A stretch of DNA of 64,000 nt from Paenibacillus sp. JJ-100 (GCF_948329825.1 NZ_CAOJCM010000002.1:1175777-1239776); one strand, 5' to 3'; shown: positions 28,173 through 38,877, counted from the first letter of the stretch. Program-made: numbers and translations. Notes: generated by a model from the sequence alone, not told the origin.

Positions 28173-28976
28173 TTACTCCTGCAACTCCATGATCGCTTGA
28201 ATAGTCGACAATACAGCGTTTTCATCATTGGATTTGGTAATGAAGCGCGCTGCACGTTTTGTATTCTCGCATGCATTGCTCACAGCAAAGCTATATTTGG
28301 CAACAGCCATTAATTCCACATCATTTTCTCCATCGCCGATGGACATGGTTTCACTCGCTGTTACCCCTAGCATCTCCTGCAATTTTTTGACCGTCTCACC
28401 CTTATGTGTATGCAATGCTGTAATATCCAGCCATCTCGGTTCAGAATCGACAATATAGATTTGTTCGATCATCGTCTGCTCCACATGTTCTCGTAGTGCT
28501 GTACTGCGACCCTGGGTATCAAACACTGTAATTTTAATAAATCGGCTCTCCACATTCGTAAAAGAGTCCGTTTTGATGACCTGTTCATATGAACCTTTAA
28601 CCACTTCATACATATCATCCGGGATGGAAGTATGCACATATGCTGCATCGCTTGCACAGACTATGATTGTCATCTGGGGATCAAACGCCTGAATGCTCTC
28701 TATGGCTTGCAGCGCCAGCGTTCGGTCCAATCCAAACTCCCGTACTACCTGTCCATCTTTCTTGATTCTGGCTGCGCTGTCTCCGAGAATCCACACTCCT
28801 TTGCCGTGATCGCCAAATAACTTCTCTACACGCTCACACTGTTTCCCGGTGCAGGCTACAAATGTAATCCCTTTACGTTGCATCTCTTCATGAACTTCAT
28901 TGAACAACTGAATATCAAATGTCCCTTGACTGTTCAGAAAAGTTCCGTCCAAATCGGTTACAACCAGCTTAATCAT
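28173..28976 (-). CDS. HAD-superfamily Cof-type sugar phosphatase
   Basis: 267 aa from ATG 28976 (GGAGG 8 nt upstream); an earlier in-frame start lacks a ribosome site. HAD motifs: DLDGTFLN (nucleophile and acid Asp), Thr in ACTGKQ, Lys in TALHTHKGETVKKL, GDGENDVELM. A C2-type cap lies between. Family members dephosphorylate sugar phosphates or pyridoxal phosphate. Likely cotranscribed with the O-acetyltransferase. Confidence 0.9.
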   Translation of the reverse strand: MIKLVVTDLDGTFLNSQGTFDIQLFNEVHEEMQRKGITFVACTGKQCERVEKLFGDHGKGVWILGDSAARIKKDGQVVREFGLDRTLALQAIESIQAFDPQMTIIVCASDAAYVHTSIPDDMYEVVKGSYEQVIKTDSFTNVESRFIKITVFDTQGRSTALREHVEQTMIEQIYIVDSEPRWLDITALHTHKGETVKKLQEMLGVTASETMSIGDGENDVELMAVAKYSFAVSNACENTKRAARFITKSNDENAVLSTIQAIMELQE

Positions 28977-29245
28977 GATGTGTACCTCCAATTTTGAATT
29001 CATTCGGATGGCAAAGGATTCCGACACTTCTTTTTCACCTTATATAATCATTCTTCATTAATTGCGTTTATCGAGTAGTACATCTTTGCCATGTCATGAT
29101 CGTACTCCGTGTAACTGGTTCCATGTCAACATTGTTTTTCTAATGACGGATTAAACTATACAAACCATCGTTATGAACAAACTTGATAAAAGAACATACG
29201 TTCTGTATAATACATTTATACACTGAATGAGTGAGGCATAATGCG

Positions 29246-29446
29246 ATGGACGACAAATTTATTAATGAACTACGCAAAATTAGCCGCAATGACAGACGCC
29301 GGTCTGAATTTATGATTCAGGGGTTGAAGGAAACATTGCAGGAACGCAAAGAGGAAGGTTTAATCAAGCGCTGGATTAGGCAACGCAAGATTCATAAGAG
29401 CATTACTGAACGATTCAACTCCAACTCCTCTTCGAATAATAAGTAA
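29246..29446 (+). CDS. Small basic helical protein, unknown
   Basis: 66 aa from ATG 29246 (GTGAGG ~9 nt upstream; an in-frame GTG at 29231 overlaps that site). Highly charged, one long predicted helix (RKISRNDRRRSEFMIQGLKE...RQRKIHKSITERF) and an Asn/Ser tail. No family recognised. A terminator follows within 25 nt, which supports it being a real transcription unit. Confidence 0.65.
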   Translation: MDDKFINELRKISRNDRRRSEFMIQGLKETLQERKEEGLIKRWIRQRKIHKSITERFNSNSSSNNK

Positions 29447-29466
29447 ATACAAATTGAATCCAACCC

Positions 29467-29496
29467 AAAAAAGGAGGCGTATCAAGCCTCCTTTAA
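29467..29496. terminator. Bidirectional terminator
   Basis: AAAGGAGGC-gtatcaa-GCCTCCTTT with A- and T-rich flanks, between the small gene and the convergent cyclase. Confidence 0.85.
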
Positions 29497-29536
29497 TTCA
29501 CTATATATGTTTAGTAGTTTGTGAAGCTATAGACCA

Positions 29537-30274
29537 TTAAGGAAGTATAGCGAATGAACGTACAGGGAATCCTGACGCTTTTTCCGCTTTTGGTACGATG
29601 TTAAAAATAACTGCACCCTTGGCAGGAATCTGATCCAAATTGGTTAACAGTTCTACCTGGTATGTATCCTGAGCAAGCACATAATACTCGGCCAGAAGTG
29701 CCCCATTCTTCTGATAATCCACAGCAGCATCCGTATCAAACGTTTCATGTCCAATGGCTTTAATATGACGTTCTTCAAACAAATACTTCAGAGCGGCAAC
29801 AGACCATCCTGGTGCATGGCTGTTCCCATTAGCATCCTTATTCTCAAATTGTTCATGACTTGGCCAGCGTTTGCTCCAATCGGTCCGCAGAGCTACAAAG
29901 CTACCCGGCTCAATCTTGCCATGTGTTTTTTCGAATTCAATAATGTGTTCCACTTCCAGGGTAAAATCAGCATTTTTGTGCACTTCAGAGGACTGATCGA
30001 TTACCACAAGCGGTAGTACTAGCTCTTTGAGCCCCAGTTCATCCAGGTAACGTGTATCACGCACGAAATGAATCGGTGCATCGAGATGGGTTCCATACTG
30101 TCCGGGGAATGTAAAGCTCTGGGCAAAGAATCCTTGATCATGACTAAACAAGGTATCGAACTTCGCAGCGTTAAAAGCAGAGAAATGCGGAGACTCAGGA
30201 CCGAAAGTATGCGTCAGATCTACCCACTTCTTTTCTTTTAATAACTGAATGGCTTGGATGAGTTCATTGGTCAT
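29537..30274 (-). CDS. Cyclase-family (kynurenine-formamidase-like) metal hydrolase
   Basis: 245 aa from ATG 30274 (GAGGTG 6 nt upstream; the in-frame GTG at 30283 overlaps that site). Motifs: WVDLTHTFGPESPHF, the metal-binding GTHLDAPIHF (H-x-D-x-x-x-H), LRTDWS, GHETFDTDAAV. The family includes arylformamidases and isatin hydrolases that cleave amide bonds with a divalent metal. There is no tryptophan-degradation context here, so the substrate is unknown. Single gene. Confidence 0.87.
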   Translation of the reverse strand: MTNELIQAIQLLKEKKWVDLTHTFGPESPHFSAFNAAKFDTLFSHDQGFFAQSFTFPGQYGTHLDAPIHFVRDTRYLDELGLKELVLPLVVIDQSSEVHKNADFTLEVEHIIEFEKTHGKIEPGSFVALRTDWSKRWPSHEQFENKDANGNSHAPGWSVAALKYLFEERHIKAIGHETFDTDAAVDYQKNGALLAEYYVLAQDTYQVELLTNLDQIPAKGAVIFNIVPKAEKASGFPVRSFAILP

Positions 30275-30442
30275 TCGGTTCACCTCATATTCAATTGGAA
30301 TAAATTTCTCCTATTATATCTCAATGTTGCGCTCGGGTGAACATGCAGATTGTTAATTGGCAAGAAGGTGCTGACTCCTGCTGATTGTCTCTTGTCAGGA
30401 GGACATGAATAAATGCACTCCATCCTTTTGGCACTTTCATCA

Positions 30443-30470
30443 TAAAAAAAAGCCGTAACCATGTACGACT
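30443..30470 (-). terminator. Terminator of expansin gene
   Basis: On the minus strand GTCGTA-catggt-TACGGC (one G-U) is followed by TTTTTTTT, 55 nt past the expansin stop. Confidence 0.65.
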
Positions 30471-30523
30471 TCTCATTCAAACCTGTATCGATGCAGTTAA
30501 TATGCCCGTTATTCTTAGATTAT

Positions 30524-31240
30524 CTAATCCGGGAACTGCACATTACCCGGTACAATGTATGCCCCGCCTGATCCATCGTTCGGCAGAGCCGGAATGGTAT
30601 CATACAACACTTTACCACGAATGTCAGTGATCCGAATACTTAGTTTCTCCTTACCCAATCCAATGCCAAGGAAATGGTTGTAATCTTGCTTTTCAAGATT
30701 AAGCCACGAGCCGTCCTTCTGCTTCACTTCAAACTTCAGGACCGGATATTTATGATGACGAACTTGTATAGCTGCCCACCACTGACTACTGCCTTCCTTA
30801 ATGCGATACGATACGTTGCCTTGAATCGGAGCTTTCACTACCTTCCAGCGAATATTGATCTTACCTGCTTTGGGATCTCCGATCTGGTTGAATGCATTCG
30901 GAGAGAGATCCAGTGCCCCGCTGGCTCCTTCCGGATATAAATCTGTTACATACACGACCGTCTTCCCTTTTGGTCCCTGCACCTCAAGATACGCTCCAGC
31001 TAAAGCAGCTTTGACACCTTTATAATGGAGCTGATGTGGATTAAGTGCTGTAATCTTCATATCTGCTGGAATAGGATCAAGTAATACAGCACCACCTGAA
31101 TAGCCAGAGCCCGTGTAAGTAGCGTACCCTTCATATGTATCATTCCAAGCAGCAGAAGCAGGCAAAGCAAATAAAACAAGACCCAACAGCAGACCTGTGG
31201 CAGACCATCTGAAACGCTGAAATTTACTTTTCTTGCTCAT
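30524..31240 (-). CDS. Bacterial expansin (EXLX1/YoaJ-like)
   Basis: 238 aa. The signal peptide (1-30, ending ASA) is followed by a D1 double-psi barrel (GYATYTGSGYSGGAVLLDPI, catalytic-site-like Asp in YVTDLYPEGASGALDLSPNA) and a D2 CBM63-type domain with aromatic surface (SSQWWAAIQVRHHKYPV, DYNHF). Length and motifs match Bacillus YoaJ closely. Expansins loosen cellulose/xyloglucan without hydrolysis and aid root colonisation. Monocistronic. Confidence 0.95.
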   Translation of the reverse strand: MSKKSKFQRFRWSATGLLLGLVLFALPASAAWNDTYEGYATYTGSGYSGGAVLLDPIPADMKITALNPHQLHYKGVKAALAGAYLEVQGPKGKTVVYVTDLYPEGASGALDLSPNAFNQIGDPKAGKINIRWKVVKAPIQGNVSYRIKEGSSQWWAAIQVRHHKYPVLKFEVKQKDGSWLNLEKQDYNHFLGIGLGKEKLSIRITDIRGKVLYDTIPALPNDGSGGAYIVPGNVQFPD

Positions 31241-31394
31241 TGTGCCATTCCCTCTTCCTTATTATATAGTCTACAATCCTCAAGCTTAGTTCTTCATTGC
31301 GGTAAATAACTTATAGCATTATTTTACATAAATAAAACATAATTTAAATACTTCCAATAAAATCGCATCAAAAGTCCTATTTCCTGATCCATTC

Positions 31395-31450
31395 AAAAAA
31401 GCGCCACACTTGGAAGAAGGTTAGTTCCCCAGAAAAGTGTGACGCCTTTC
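31395..31450 (-). terminator. Terminator of Kht operon
   Basis: GGCGTCACACTT pairs with AAGTGTGGCGC on the minus strand, followed by TTTTTT. It lies 60 nt past the khtU stop. Confidence 0.8.
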
Positions 31451-31507
31451 TCATCCTGGTATCAGCCCAGCATTATCTACCATATCTATAATATCTATCT
31501 ATTTTAT

Positions 31508-32713
31508 CTAACCTGTCTCTTTGCGTTTCGCCCGATTCCTGAATCGTTCATAGCGCCCATAGAGACGAGGAGACTCTTTCGTCAGAATAGGCCCGAGCAC
31601 AGCCAGAATTAGCACGTATAATACGGCAAAGGATTGAATGGAAGCCATCAAGCCTCCGGCCTTGCCGATGTTAGCCATGATAATAGAAAACTCACCTCGG
31701 GATACCAATGTAAAGCCAACGTTTAAGGAAGCTTTTGTAGACATGCCGGCCAACTTTCCTGCAATCATACCTGCCCCATAGTTGCTCAGGATCGTCAGTA
31801 TGACTGCGATTAACGTCATACCTACAGCCCCACCGAGGGTGGAAGGCTCAATCGTGAGTCCAAAACTGAAGAAGAAGATTGCACCAAAGAAGTCCTTAAA
31901 CGGCATAATTTGCTGCTCAATTCGGCTGACGTGTCTGGATTCACCAAGTACCAGTCCGATCATCAATGCCCCGATTGCCTCGGCTACATGCAAAGTTTCA
32001 GAGAATCCTGCAACCAGGAAGAGCAGTGTCATGATCATAAGCAAAAATAATTCCGATGACTTGATGTTCAGCGCTTTATCAATTACTTTAATACTCTTCC
32101 TCCCAATAATCAGGAACAGTACAATAAACAGCAATGCGGAGAGGGATACAAGTAGTACACTTCCGAATGAAGTCGCGCCGCTAAGTACAAGTCCCGTTAG
32201 AATCGAAATATGAATGGCAATGAACAAGTCGTCAAACATAATCATGCCCATAATAATTTCTGTCTCGGGATTCGCTGTACGTTTCAAATCAACGAGTACT
32301 TTGGCAACAATAGCTGTAGAAGAACTGGTCATGATCCCGCATACAACCATCGTTTCCTGAAGCGGAAGATCCATAAACCAGCCAAGCAACAGACCTGAAA
32401 CAAAATTGAGAGCTACATAAAATATACCACCGGTGAGGATGGCTTTGCCCGATTTTAATAACCGGGATACTGAAAATTCCAGTCCTAGATAAAACAACAA
32501 AAATAAAATTCCCAGCCTGCCCATAAATTCAATAAATGATGAGCTTTCGATAAATCGTAAATCCACAATACCGAATTGTGGTGCATGCGGTCCAACAGCC
32601 ATGCCGATCAGAATGTAAAATGGAATAACTGAAAAGCGAAGTCGTGCAGATATTAATCCTGTAATTGTAACTAGTGCAACGGCAACCCCCACTTCAAATA
32701 TAAGCATATCCAT
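31508..32713 (-). CDS. khtU: K+/H+ antiporter membrane subunit (KhtU-like, CPA2)
   Basis: 401 aa with about 12 hydrophobic helices and no C-terminal RCK domain. Motifs of the Kef/CPA2 family: LRFSVIPFYILIGMAVGPHA, FLLFYLGLEFSVSRL, and MFDDLFIAIHI with the conserved Asp pair. With KhtT (ends 4 nt upstream) it forms a potassium/proton efflux system used in alkaline or salt stress. Last gene of a four-ORF operon. Confidence 0.9.
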   Translation of the reverse strand: MDMLIFEVGVAVALVTITGLISARLRFSVIPFYILIGMAVGPHAPQFGIVDLRFIESSSFIEFMGRLGILFLLFYLGLEFSVSRLLKSGKAILTGGIFYVALNFVSGLLLGWFMDLPLQETMVVCGIMTSSSTAIVAKVLVDLKRTANPETEIIMGMIMFDDLFIAIHISILTGLVLSGATSFGSVLLVSLSALLFIVLFLIIGRKSIKVIDKALNIKSSELFLLMIMTLLFLVAGFSETLHVAEAIGALMIGLVLGESRHVSRIEQQIMPFKDFFGAIFFFSFGLTIEPSTLGGAVGMTLIAVILTILSNYGAGMIAGKLAGMSTKASLNVGFTLVSRGEFSIIMANIGKAGGLMASIQSFAVLYVLILAVLGPILTKESPRLYGRYERFRNRAKRKETG

Positions 32714-32716
32714 ACG

Positions 32717-33223
32717 CTACATCCGTCCATCGGTAAGCCATTGTTTGAGCTGTTTCAGCTGATCTCGTTCACCGGCAACCACGATCGTTGCGCCACTAGT
32801 GAATACATACTCTGGCCCCGGATTAAATTGCTTTTCTTTCTTCTTGTCAATCGCCGCTAGAATGGCCACACCTGTAACCTGCCGGATGTTCAACTCTCCG
32901 ATCGTCTTCCCGATGCAATCAGCGTGAGGTTCAATGCGCAACCACTCGATGAGCAGACCCTCCAGCATAACTTCACGCTCGTTTTGGAATTGAGGCTTAT
33001 AGGTCATGCCGCCAACAATAGCTGCTACAGCCCGTGCCTCATCATCGTCAAGAGTCACCAGAGAGACCATATCTCCGAGCTCATCCGGTTGATCTCCGGA
33101 TTCCATATGAAATAGATCGCGCCTTTCATCATTATGGACCACAATAACAAGATGTTCTCCGCTGCGGGTATGCAACCAGTATTTACGCCCGATACCGGGC
33201 AGATCAGTTTCTTTAAAGTGCAT
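32717..33223 (-). CDS. khtT: Regulatory subunit of K+/H+ antiporter (KhtT-like, RCK_C)
   Basis: 168 aa from ATG 33223 (GGAGG 9 nt upstream). N-terminal KhtT domain (MHFKETDLPGIGRKYWLHTR, GEHLVIVVHNDERRDLFHM) and a C-terminal TrkA-C/RCK_C domain (CIGKTIGELNIRQVTGVAIL, GATIVVAGERDQL). In B. subtilis KhtT gates KhtU in response to cyclic-di-AMP and pH (known of family). The start lies inside the last codons of the preceding GreA-C-like gene (11-nt overlap), so translation is coupled. Confidence 0.9.
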   Translation of the reverse strand: MHFKETDLPGIGRKYWLHTRSGEHLVIVVHNDERRDLFHMESGDQPDELGDMVSLVTLDDDEARAVAAIVGGMTYKPQFQNEREVMLEGLLIEWLRIEPHADCIGKTIGELNIRQVTGVAILAAIDKKKEKQFNPGPEYVFTSGATIVVAGERDQLKQLKQWLTDGRM

Positions 33224-33722
33224 GTTTCCTACCTCCCTGAGATGAATTCTGCAGGGATTCTGAATGGGTCTCATACACCTGCTCTGAGTTCTGTTCCGAT
33301 GCCCATTGAATGTCTACTACACGTATTCTCATAGATCCTGAAGGGGTATAGATGGATCGCGTCTCCCCTTTATCAGCAAGCAACAGCTGACGCCCCACAG
33401 GAGATAAGAAAGAGATGTGCCCCTCATCCGGGTTAGCTTCCTCTGGCATAACAATGGCTAACATATCCGACGTATGGAAATCTACATACTCCAGCTGAAT
33501 CTGACTTCCAATCAGCACTACCGAACTTAGAAGCTCATCCGGTCCGGCAAGCAATTGTTCTACTCGTTCCGTGTAATCCTTCAATTGTTTTTCCAACTCA
33601 ACACGATCGGGATTACGTACGTCAAAATAAGCGTCAAGAAAAGTTCTTTTCTCTTCGCTCAAAGTCAATAGCTGACTTACCAGCATTTCTCTGTTATTGT
33701 TAAGTGGAGTTCTACGGTTCAT
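33213..33722 (-). CDS. GreA/GreB-C-terminal-domain protein heading the Kht operon
   Basis: 169 aa from ATG 33722 (AGGAGG 11 nt upstream). The N-terminal half is helical (LSEEKRTFLDAYFD, EKQLKDYTERVEQLL). The C-terminal half matches the GreA/GreB FKBP-like domain as found in Rnk-type proteins: VVLIGSQIQLEYVDF, VMPEEANPDEGHISFLSPVG, GSMRIRVVDI. The GreA N-terminal acidic coiled coil is too short for classic transcript cleavage. B. subtilis places khtS in this operon position, but this protein is longer; whether they are related I cannot tell. Coupled at both ends by overlaps. Confidence 0.8.
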   Translation of the reverse strand: MNRRTPLNNNREMLVSQLLTLSEEKRTFLDAYFDVRNPDRVELEKQLKDYTERVEQLLAGPDELLSSVVLIGSQIQLEYVDFHTSDMLAIVMPEEANPDEGHISFLSPVGRQLLLADKGETRSIYTPSGSMRIRVVDIQWASEQNSEQVYETHSESLQNSSQGGRKHAL

Positions 33723-33789
33723 AGTAGATTTCACCTCCTATGTATGCCTTGTTCTCCACGTTGATGTACTTGTTGTTCATTTTCATCAT
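33712..33789 (-). CDS. 25-aa leader ORF of Kht operon
   Basis: A short frame starting with ATG-ATG at 33789 (MMKMNNKYINVENKAY..., ending GGEIYYEP), with AAAGGAGG placed an ideal 8 nt upstream (33802-33798). It runs through the ribosome site of the next gene and overlaps its first codons by 11 nt in another frame. Either a real small protein or a leader peptide that couples translation to the GreA-C-like gene. No family known. Confidence 0.6.
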   Translation of the reverse strand: MMKMNNKYINVENKAYIGGEIYYEP

Positions 33790-35499
<1,710 letters not shown>

Positions 35500-35531
35500 T
35501 TTGTTGTACGTTCTTATAAAATAGGTAATTC

Positions 35532-35590
35532 AAAAAGCCTTTCCTTCGCTGATCAGCTCTTTCAAGCTATCATTTTGAGGAAAGGCTTTT
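35532..35590 (+). terminator. Terminator of gdhA
   Basis: AAAAAGCCTTTCCT and AGGAAAGGCTTTTT pair around a 30-nt loop, followed by TTTTT. Confidence 0.8.
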
Positions 35591-35734
35591 TAGTCTAAAC
35601 ACGGAAAGATAGATTCCATCTTTACAATTGAAGTTTTTTCCTCAAGCTGGTAAAATAATCACATCATTTATACGTACTTGTATCTGTACATTTGGAATCC
35701 ATGTGTTCTTATTGATGCTAAGGAAGTGTCTATT

Positions 35735-36586
35735 TTGTCTAACCCGTTATTCATCAGCGAATTACCCCCTCATCTTAGTGCTGATTGTGAGCAATGTTTC
35801 GGACTGTGCTGTGTGGCCCTGCCTTATGGCCAATCCTCAGATTTTGCTTTTGACAAGTCTAGTGGCACCCCTTGTCCTAACTTGCGTGAGGATGATCGTT
35901 GCAGTATACATACCCAACTTCGGCAACAAGGCTTCAAGGGTTGCACCGTATATGACTGTTTTGGCGCAGGACAGAAATTATCCCAAGGTACGTTTGAAGG
36001 CAAACACTGGCGCACTCATCCCGAATCTGCACGTGACATGTTTGATTGCTTACCTGTACTACGGCAAATTCACGAGCTGATCAGTTACATGAGAGAGGCT
36101 ATGATGAGGTCTGAAACGTCTTCACTGCATGCGGATCTGGAGAAGCTCTATCCTGATGTCGCACGCCTGAGTGAACTAGAGCCAGCTGAAATGCTGCAAC
36201 TGGATCTCACAAGCCATCGTGCGGACGTTAACGTCTTGCTGCTTCAAGCCAGTGAGTTGATACGCAGCAGCGCTCCAGCGAAAACAAAGGCACAAGGTAA
36301 GGCTAAAGGGAAGAAACGCAGTGGCATGGATTTTCTAGGGGCTAATCTTCAAGGAGCAGATCTACGCGGTACAAGCTTCCGGGGAGCGCTTCTGATTGCA
36401 GCTAATCTGCGCAATGCCGATATACGACACGCCGATTGGATTGGTGCAGATTTACGGGATACACAGCTCGGTGGAGCGGATCTGCGAGGCGGTATTTTCT
36501 TGACGCAAGCCCAGCTGAACGCTGCCATAGGTGATGCTAGCACCCTGCTGCCTGATCATTTGAACCACCCCTCTCATTGGCGTTAA
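35735..36586 (+). CDS. Cys-cluster plus pentapeptide-repeat protein
   Basis: 283 aa from TTG 35735 (AAGGAAG 8 nt upstream); the longer frame from 35678 has no ribosome site. The N-terminal ~80 residues contain CEQCFGLCCVALPYG, PCPNLREDDRCSIH and GCTVYDCFGAGQ, a UPF0153/YkgJ-like set of eight or more Cys likely to bind Zn or an Fe-S cluster. A helical middle and a Lys-rich linker (KTKAQGKAKGKKRSG) lead to about eight pentapeptide repeats A(D/N)LxG (GANLQGADLRGTSFRG, LRNADIRHADWIGADLRD). Pentapeptide helices mimic nucleic acid in Qnr proteins, but no role is known here. Confidence 0.82.
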   Translation: MSNPLFISELPPHLSADCEQCFGLCCVALPYGQSSDFAFDKSSGTPCPNLREDDRCSIHTQLRQQGFKGCTVYDCFGAGQKLSQGTFEGKHWRTHPESARDMFDCLPVLRQIHELISYMREAMMRSETSSLHADLEKLYPDVARLSELEPAEMLQLDLTSHRADVNVLLLQASELIRSSAPAKTKAQGKAKGKKRSGMDFLGANLQGADLRGTSFRGALLIAANLRNADIRHADWIGADLRDTQLGGADLRGGIFLTQAQLNAAIGDASTLLPDHLNHPSHWR

Positions 36587-36602
36587 AATATGCACCATGC
36601 GC

Positions 36603-36640
36603 AAATAGCTCGTCCTTCCAGTTGAAGGGCGAGCTATTTT
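36603..36640. terminator. Bidirectional terminator
   Basis: AAATAGCTCGTCCTTC-cagtt-GAAGGGCGAGCTATTTT between two convergent genes. Confidence 0.85.
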
Positions 36641-36664
36641 ACGTAGACTATTTATATTCTAAAA

Positions 36665-37642
36665 TTACAGCAAGTCACGGCGAAGGTCTGCAGCTGATCT
36701 TGGAGACAAGTGGCCCAGCGGGATATCAAATACCGTCTTCGCTCCTTTATGTCCTTCGTTGCTCAGACGCTGCGCTGCCCGGGCATAGGCCACAAGCACA
36801 CTCGCAGTGAATTCTGGATTACTCTCCAGTTTCAGACCGAATTCAATAATTTGTTTGTGACCATTCCCTGTGACTCCACTTCGAATAACGAAACCACCGT
36901 GTGGCATGCCACCGTGTTGGGATTTGAGCTCTTCCTCCGTAATAAACGTCACTGTTGTATCATAATCTGCAAAATAGTTCGGCATGGATACAATGGTTTC
37001 ACGGATCTCTTCCTGATTCGCACCTTCTTCTGCAACCACATAGCATTGACGAAGATGTTTCTCACGTGTAGACAATTCCGGTGTTTCTCCTGCACGAATG
37101 CTTTCAATAACTTCTTCTACTGGTACAGTGTACTGTACCCCAGCTTTAACACCAGGTACACGGCGAATCGCATCCGAATGCCCCTGACTAACCCCTTTGC
37201 CCCAGAATGTATACTCTTTTCCTTCCGGCAGGATCGATTGTGAGAGCAGACGATTCATAGAGAACAAACCTGGGTCCCAACCTGTTGAAATCACACTTAC
37301 ATGTCCGCCTTGCTCCGCAGCTGCGTTTACCACTTCGTAAAACTCAGGAATCTTCGCATGCGTATCAAAGCTATCTACAGTATTAAATAATTTCGCAATC
37401 ATAGGCGTTTGTTCTGGTAGATCTGTCGCAGAACCCCCACACAGAATCATTACATCAATTTTACCTATATACTGTTCAGCCGCTGAGATGTGCTCAAACA
37501 GAACTTCAGTACCTTCAGCTACCATCTGCTCTGGATTACGACGTGTAAATATAGCTACAAGCTCCATATCATCATTCTGAGCTATGGCTTTTTCTACCCC
37601 CTTACCCAAATTACCGTAACCTACGATGCCAACTTTAATCAT
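36665..37642 (-). CDS. ddh: meso-Diaminopimelate D-dehydrogenase
   Basis: 325 aa. N-terminal Rossmann motif VGIVGYGNLGKGVEKAI; IFTRRNP for NADPH; substrate-domain motifs STGWDPGLFSMNR, FWGKGVSQGHSDAIRRVPGV, HGGMPHGGFVIRSG. It converts tetrahydrodipicolinate to meso-DAP in one step for lysine and peptidoglycan. AGGAGAGG precedes the ATG. Monocistronic. Confidence 0.95.
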   Translation of the reverse strand: MIKVGIVGYGNLGKGVEKAIAQNDDMELVAIFTRRNPEQMVAEGTEVLFEHISAAEQYIGKIDVMILCGGSATDLPEQTPMIAKLFNTVDSFDTHAKIPEFYEVVNAAAEQGGHVSVISTGWDPGLFSMNRLLSQSILPEGKEYTFWGKGVSQGHSDAIRRVPGVKAGVQYTVPVEEVIESIRAGETPELSTREKHLRQCYVVAEEGANQEEIRETIVSMPNYFADYDTTVTFITEEELKSQHGGMPHGGFVIRSGVTGNGHKQIIEFGLKLESNPEFTASVLVAYARAAQRLSNEGHKGAKTVFDIPLGHLSPRSAADLRRDLL

Positions 37643-37742
37643 ATTTATTCCTCTCCTGTCCGAGTCTTTTTGTCTTGTCTATAAGTCTCACCAAAGATAA
37701 AAATAACATGTAACTTGTCCGGTTTCCAGATGCAAATCGAAA

Positions 37743-37788
37743 ATACCTTGCATTGGTACAGCGTTAAAGCCGTACCAATGCAAGGTAT
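37743..37788 (-). terminator. Strong hairpin after lipoprotein gene
   Basis: Perfect 17-bp arms (ATACCTTGCATTGGTAC and its complement) around a 12-nt loop; TTTTCG follows on the minus strand. Probable terminator for 37808-38383. Confidence 0.75.
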
Positions 37789-37807
37789 GGATAAATTATA
37801 TAGCGTC

Positions 37808-38383
37808 TTAAGACTCTACCCACGCTACTGTCAGTTCAATTACACCTTTTTCACTTGACTTTATCCCGCCCATAATCGACCATTGATTCCCCGTGTCCGG
37901 TTCAGCCCCCGTAATGATGATATTTTTATCGTCGATCACTTGTCCTGAGTCGGTCAGTTTCTTCGCTGCGAAATAATCCTTGTATAGCTTCGATACGGTC
38001 TCCATATCTTGTTCGGTGGTGAAGATTAACATGGCTGATTTCTTCCCTTCATGCTCTCCAGAAGTCTCTGTGGTAATCTTAGCATCGTCTGGTAGCGGGA
38101 AGTCTGTTGGTAAAAATTCAGGTAGCCCTTCCACCGAATCGGTTTCGCCTTTGCTTGCAGTAGGCTCTGATTCTGCTGACGTGGAGGCAACCTCCGCCTC
38201 TGTATCTGTTGCTGGTTTAGATTCGCCTTCTGTAACTGCTGGCTCCGCTGTTCCGGATGCTGCCTCACTATTTGCCTTCTCGGACTCGCCTTTTGGCTGC
38301 TCGGCAGAACTGCTGCAGGCACTTAGTGCTACCATCATAGCCAGCGCAGCACAGGCGAGTAGATATTTTTGCTTTTTTACCAT
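37808..38383 (-). CDS. Lipoprotein with Ser/Glu/Thr-rich linker
   Basis: 191 aa from ATG 38383 (GGAG ~8 nt upstream). Lipobox LSAC at the end of a hydrophobic segment. A low-complexity acidic linker (~30-85) precedes a compact C-terminal domain: LPEFLPTDFPLPDDAKIT, AMLIFTTEQDMETVSKLYKD, SEKGVIELTVAWV. It resembles other Bacillales lipoproteins of unknown role. The 49-aa membrane gene directly upstream on the same strand may be cotranscribed. Confidence 0.82.
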   Translation of the reverse strand: MVKKQKYLLACAALAMMVALSACSSSAEQPKGESEKANSEAASGTAEPAVTEGESKPATDTEAEVASTSAESEPTASKGETDSVEGLPEFLPTDFPLPDDAKITTETSGEHEGKKSAMLIFTTEQDMETVSKLYKDYFAAKKLTDSGQVIDDKNIIITGAEPDTGNQWSIMGGIKSSEKGVIELTVAWVES

Positions 38384-38484
38384 CAAATCACTCCTTATTG
38401 TTATCTTATGTTGGATTTATCCACAAGCGACACTCTCACATCAGAATTATGCTTCTGAATGAAGCATGAACATCCCTCTTATGA

Positions 38485-38634
38485 TTAGTCGAGTTCTACG
38501 GTCTGTTGGATAACGGGCACAGCACTTACAGAATGTTTAATCCAGAGAACGGATACCGATAACACGGTCAACGATAACAGGCAGCTGACAACAAATACGG
38601 ATAGGAATCGGGTAATGACTCTGATTTTTTTCAT
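38485..38634 (-). CDS. 49-aa single-pass membrane protein
   Basis: Short ORF beginning ATG 38634 with a very strong AAGGAGGAGG 8 nt upstream. It encodes MKKIRVITRF, one hydrophobic segment (~11-31, LSVFVVSCLLSLTVLSVSVL) and a short outer tail (WIKHSVSAVPVIQQTVELD). The N-in basic tip followed by one membrane span is typical of small membrane proteins. It lies 100 nt before the lipoprotein gene on the same strand. Function unknown. Confidence 0.7.
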   Translation of the reverse strand: MKKIRVITRFLSVFVVSCLLSLTVLSVSVLWIKHSVSAVPVIQQTVELD

Positions 38635-38833
38635 TCGCCCCTCCTCCTTCGTTGTACATGTTGTTCGACCTTTACGAATGGAATACGAGCTGATTCAGAG
38701 ACTCATCCCATTCAACGATATATGTATGTTTCAATGGTACCCAAGAAAGGGAGGGATTGAAACAATCCAGAGTCCAGTCCCTTCCCCAACTATAGTCTAG
38801 TTTCCTCCCTTGCCTCTGACATCAAACCATACG

Positions 38834-38877
38834 TAAAAAAACCGTCTGCTCCCCTCTTTTGGAGGTAAACAGACGGT
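38834..38877 (-). terminator. Terminator of exoA
   Basis: ACCGTCTG and CAGACGGT pair around a loop with CTCCAAAAGAGGGG; TTTTTTT follows on the minus strand. Confidence 0.82.
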
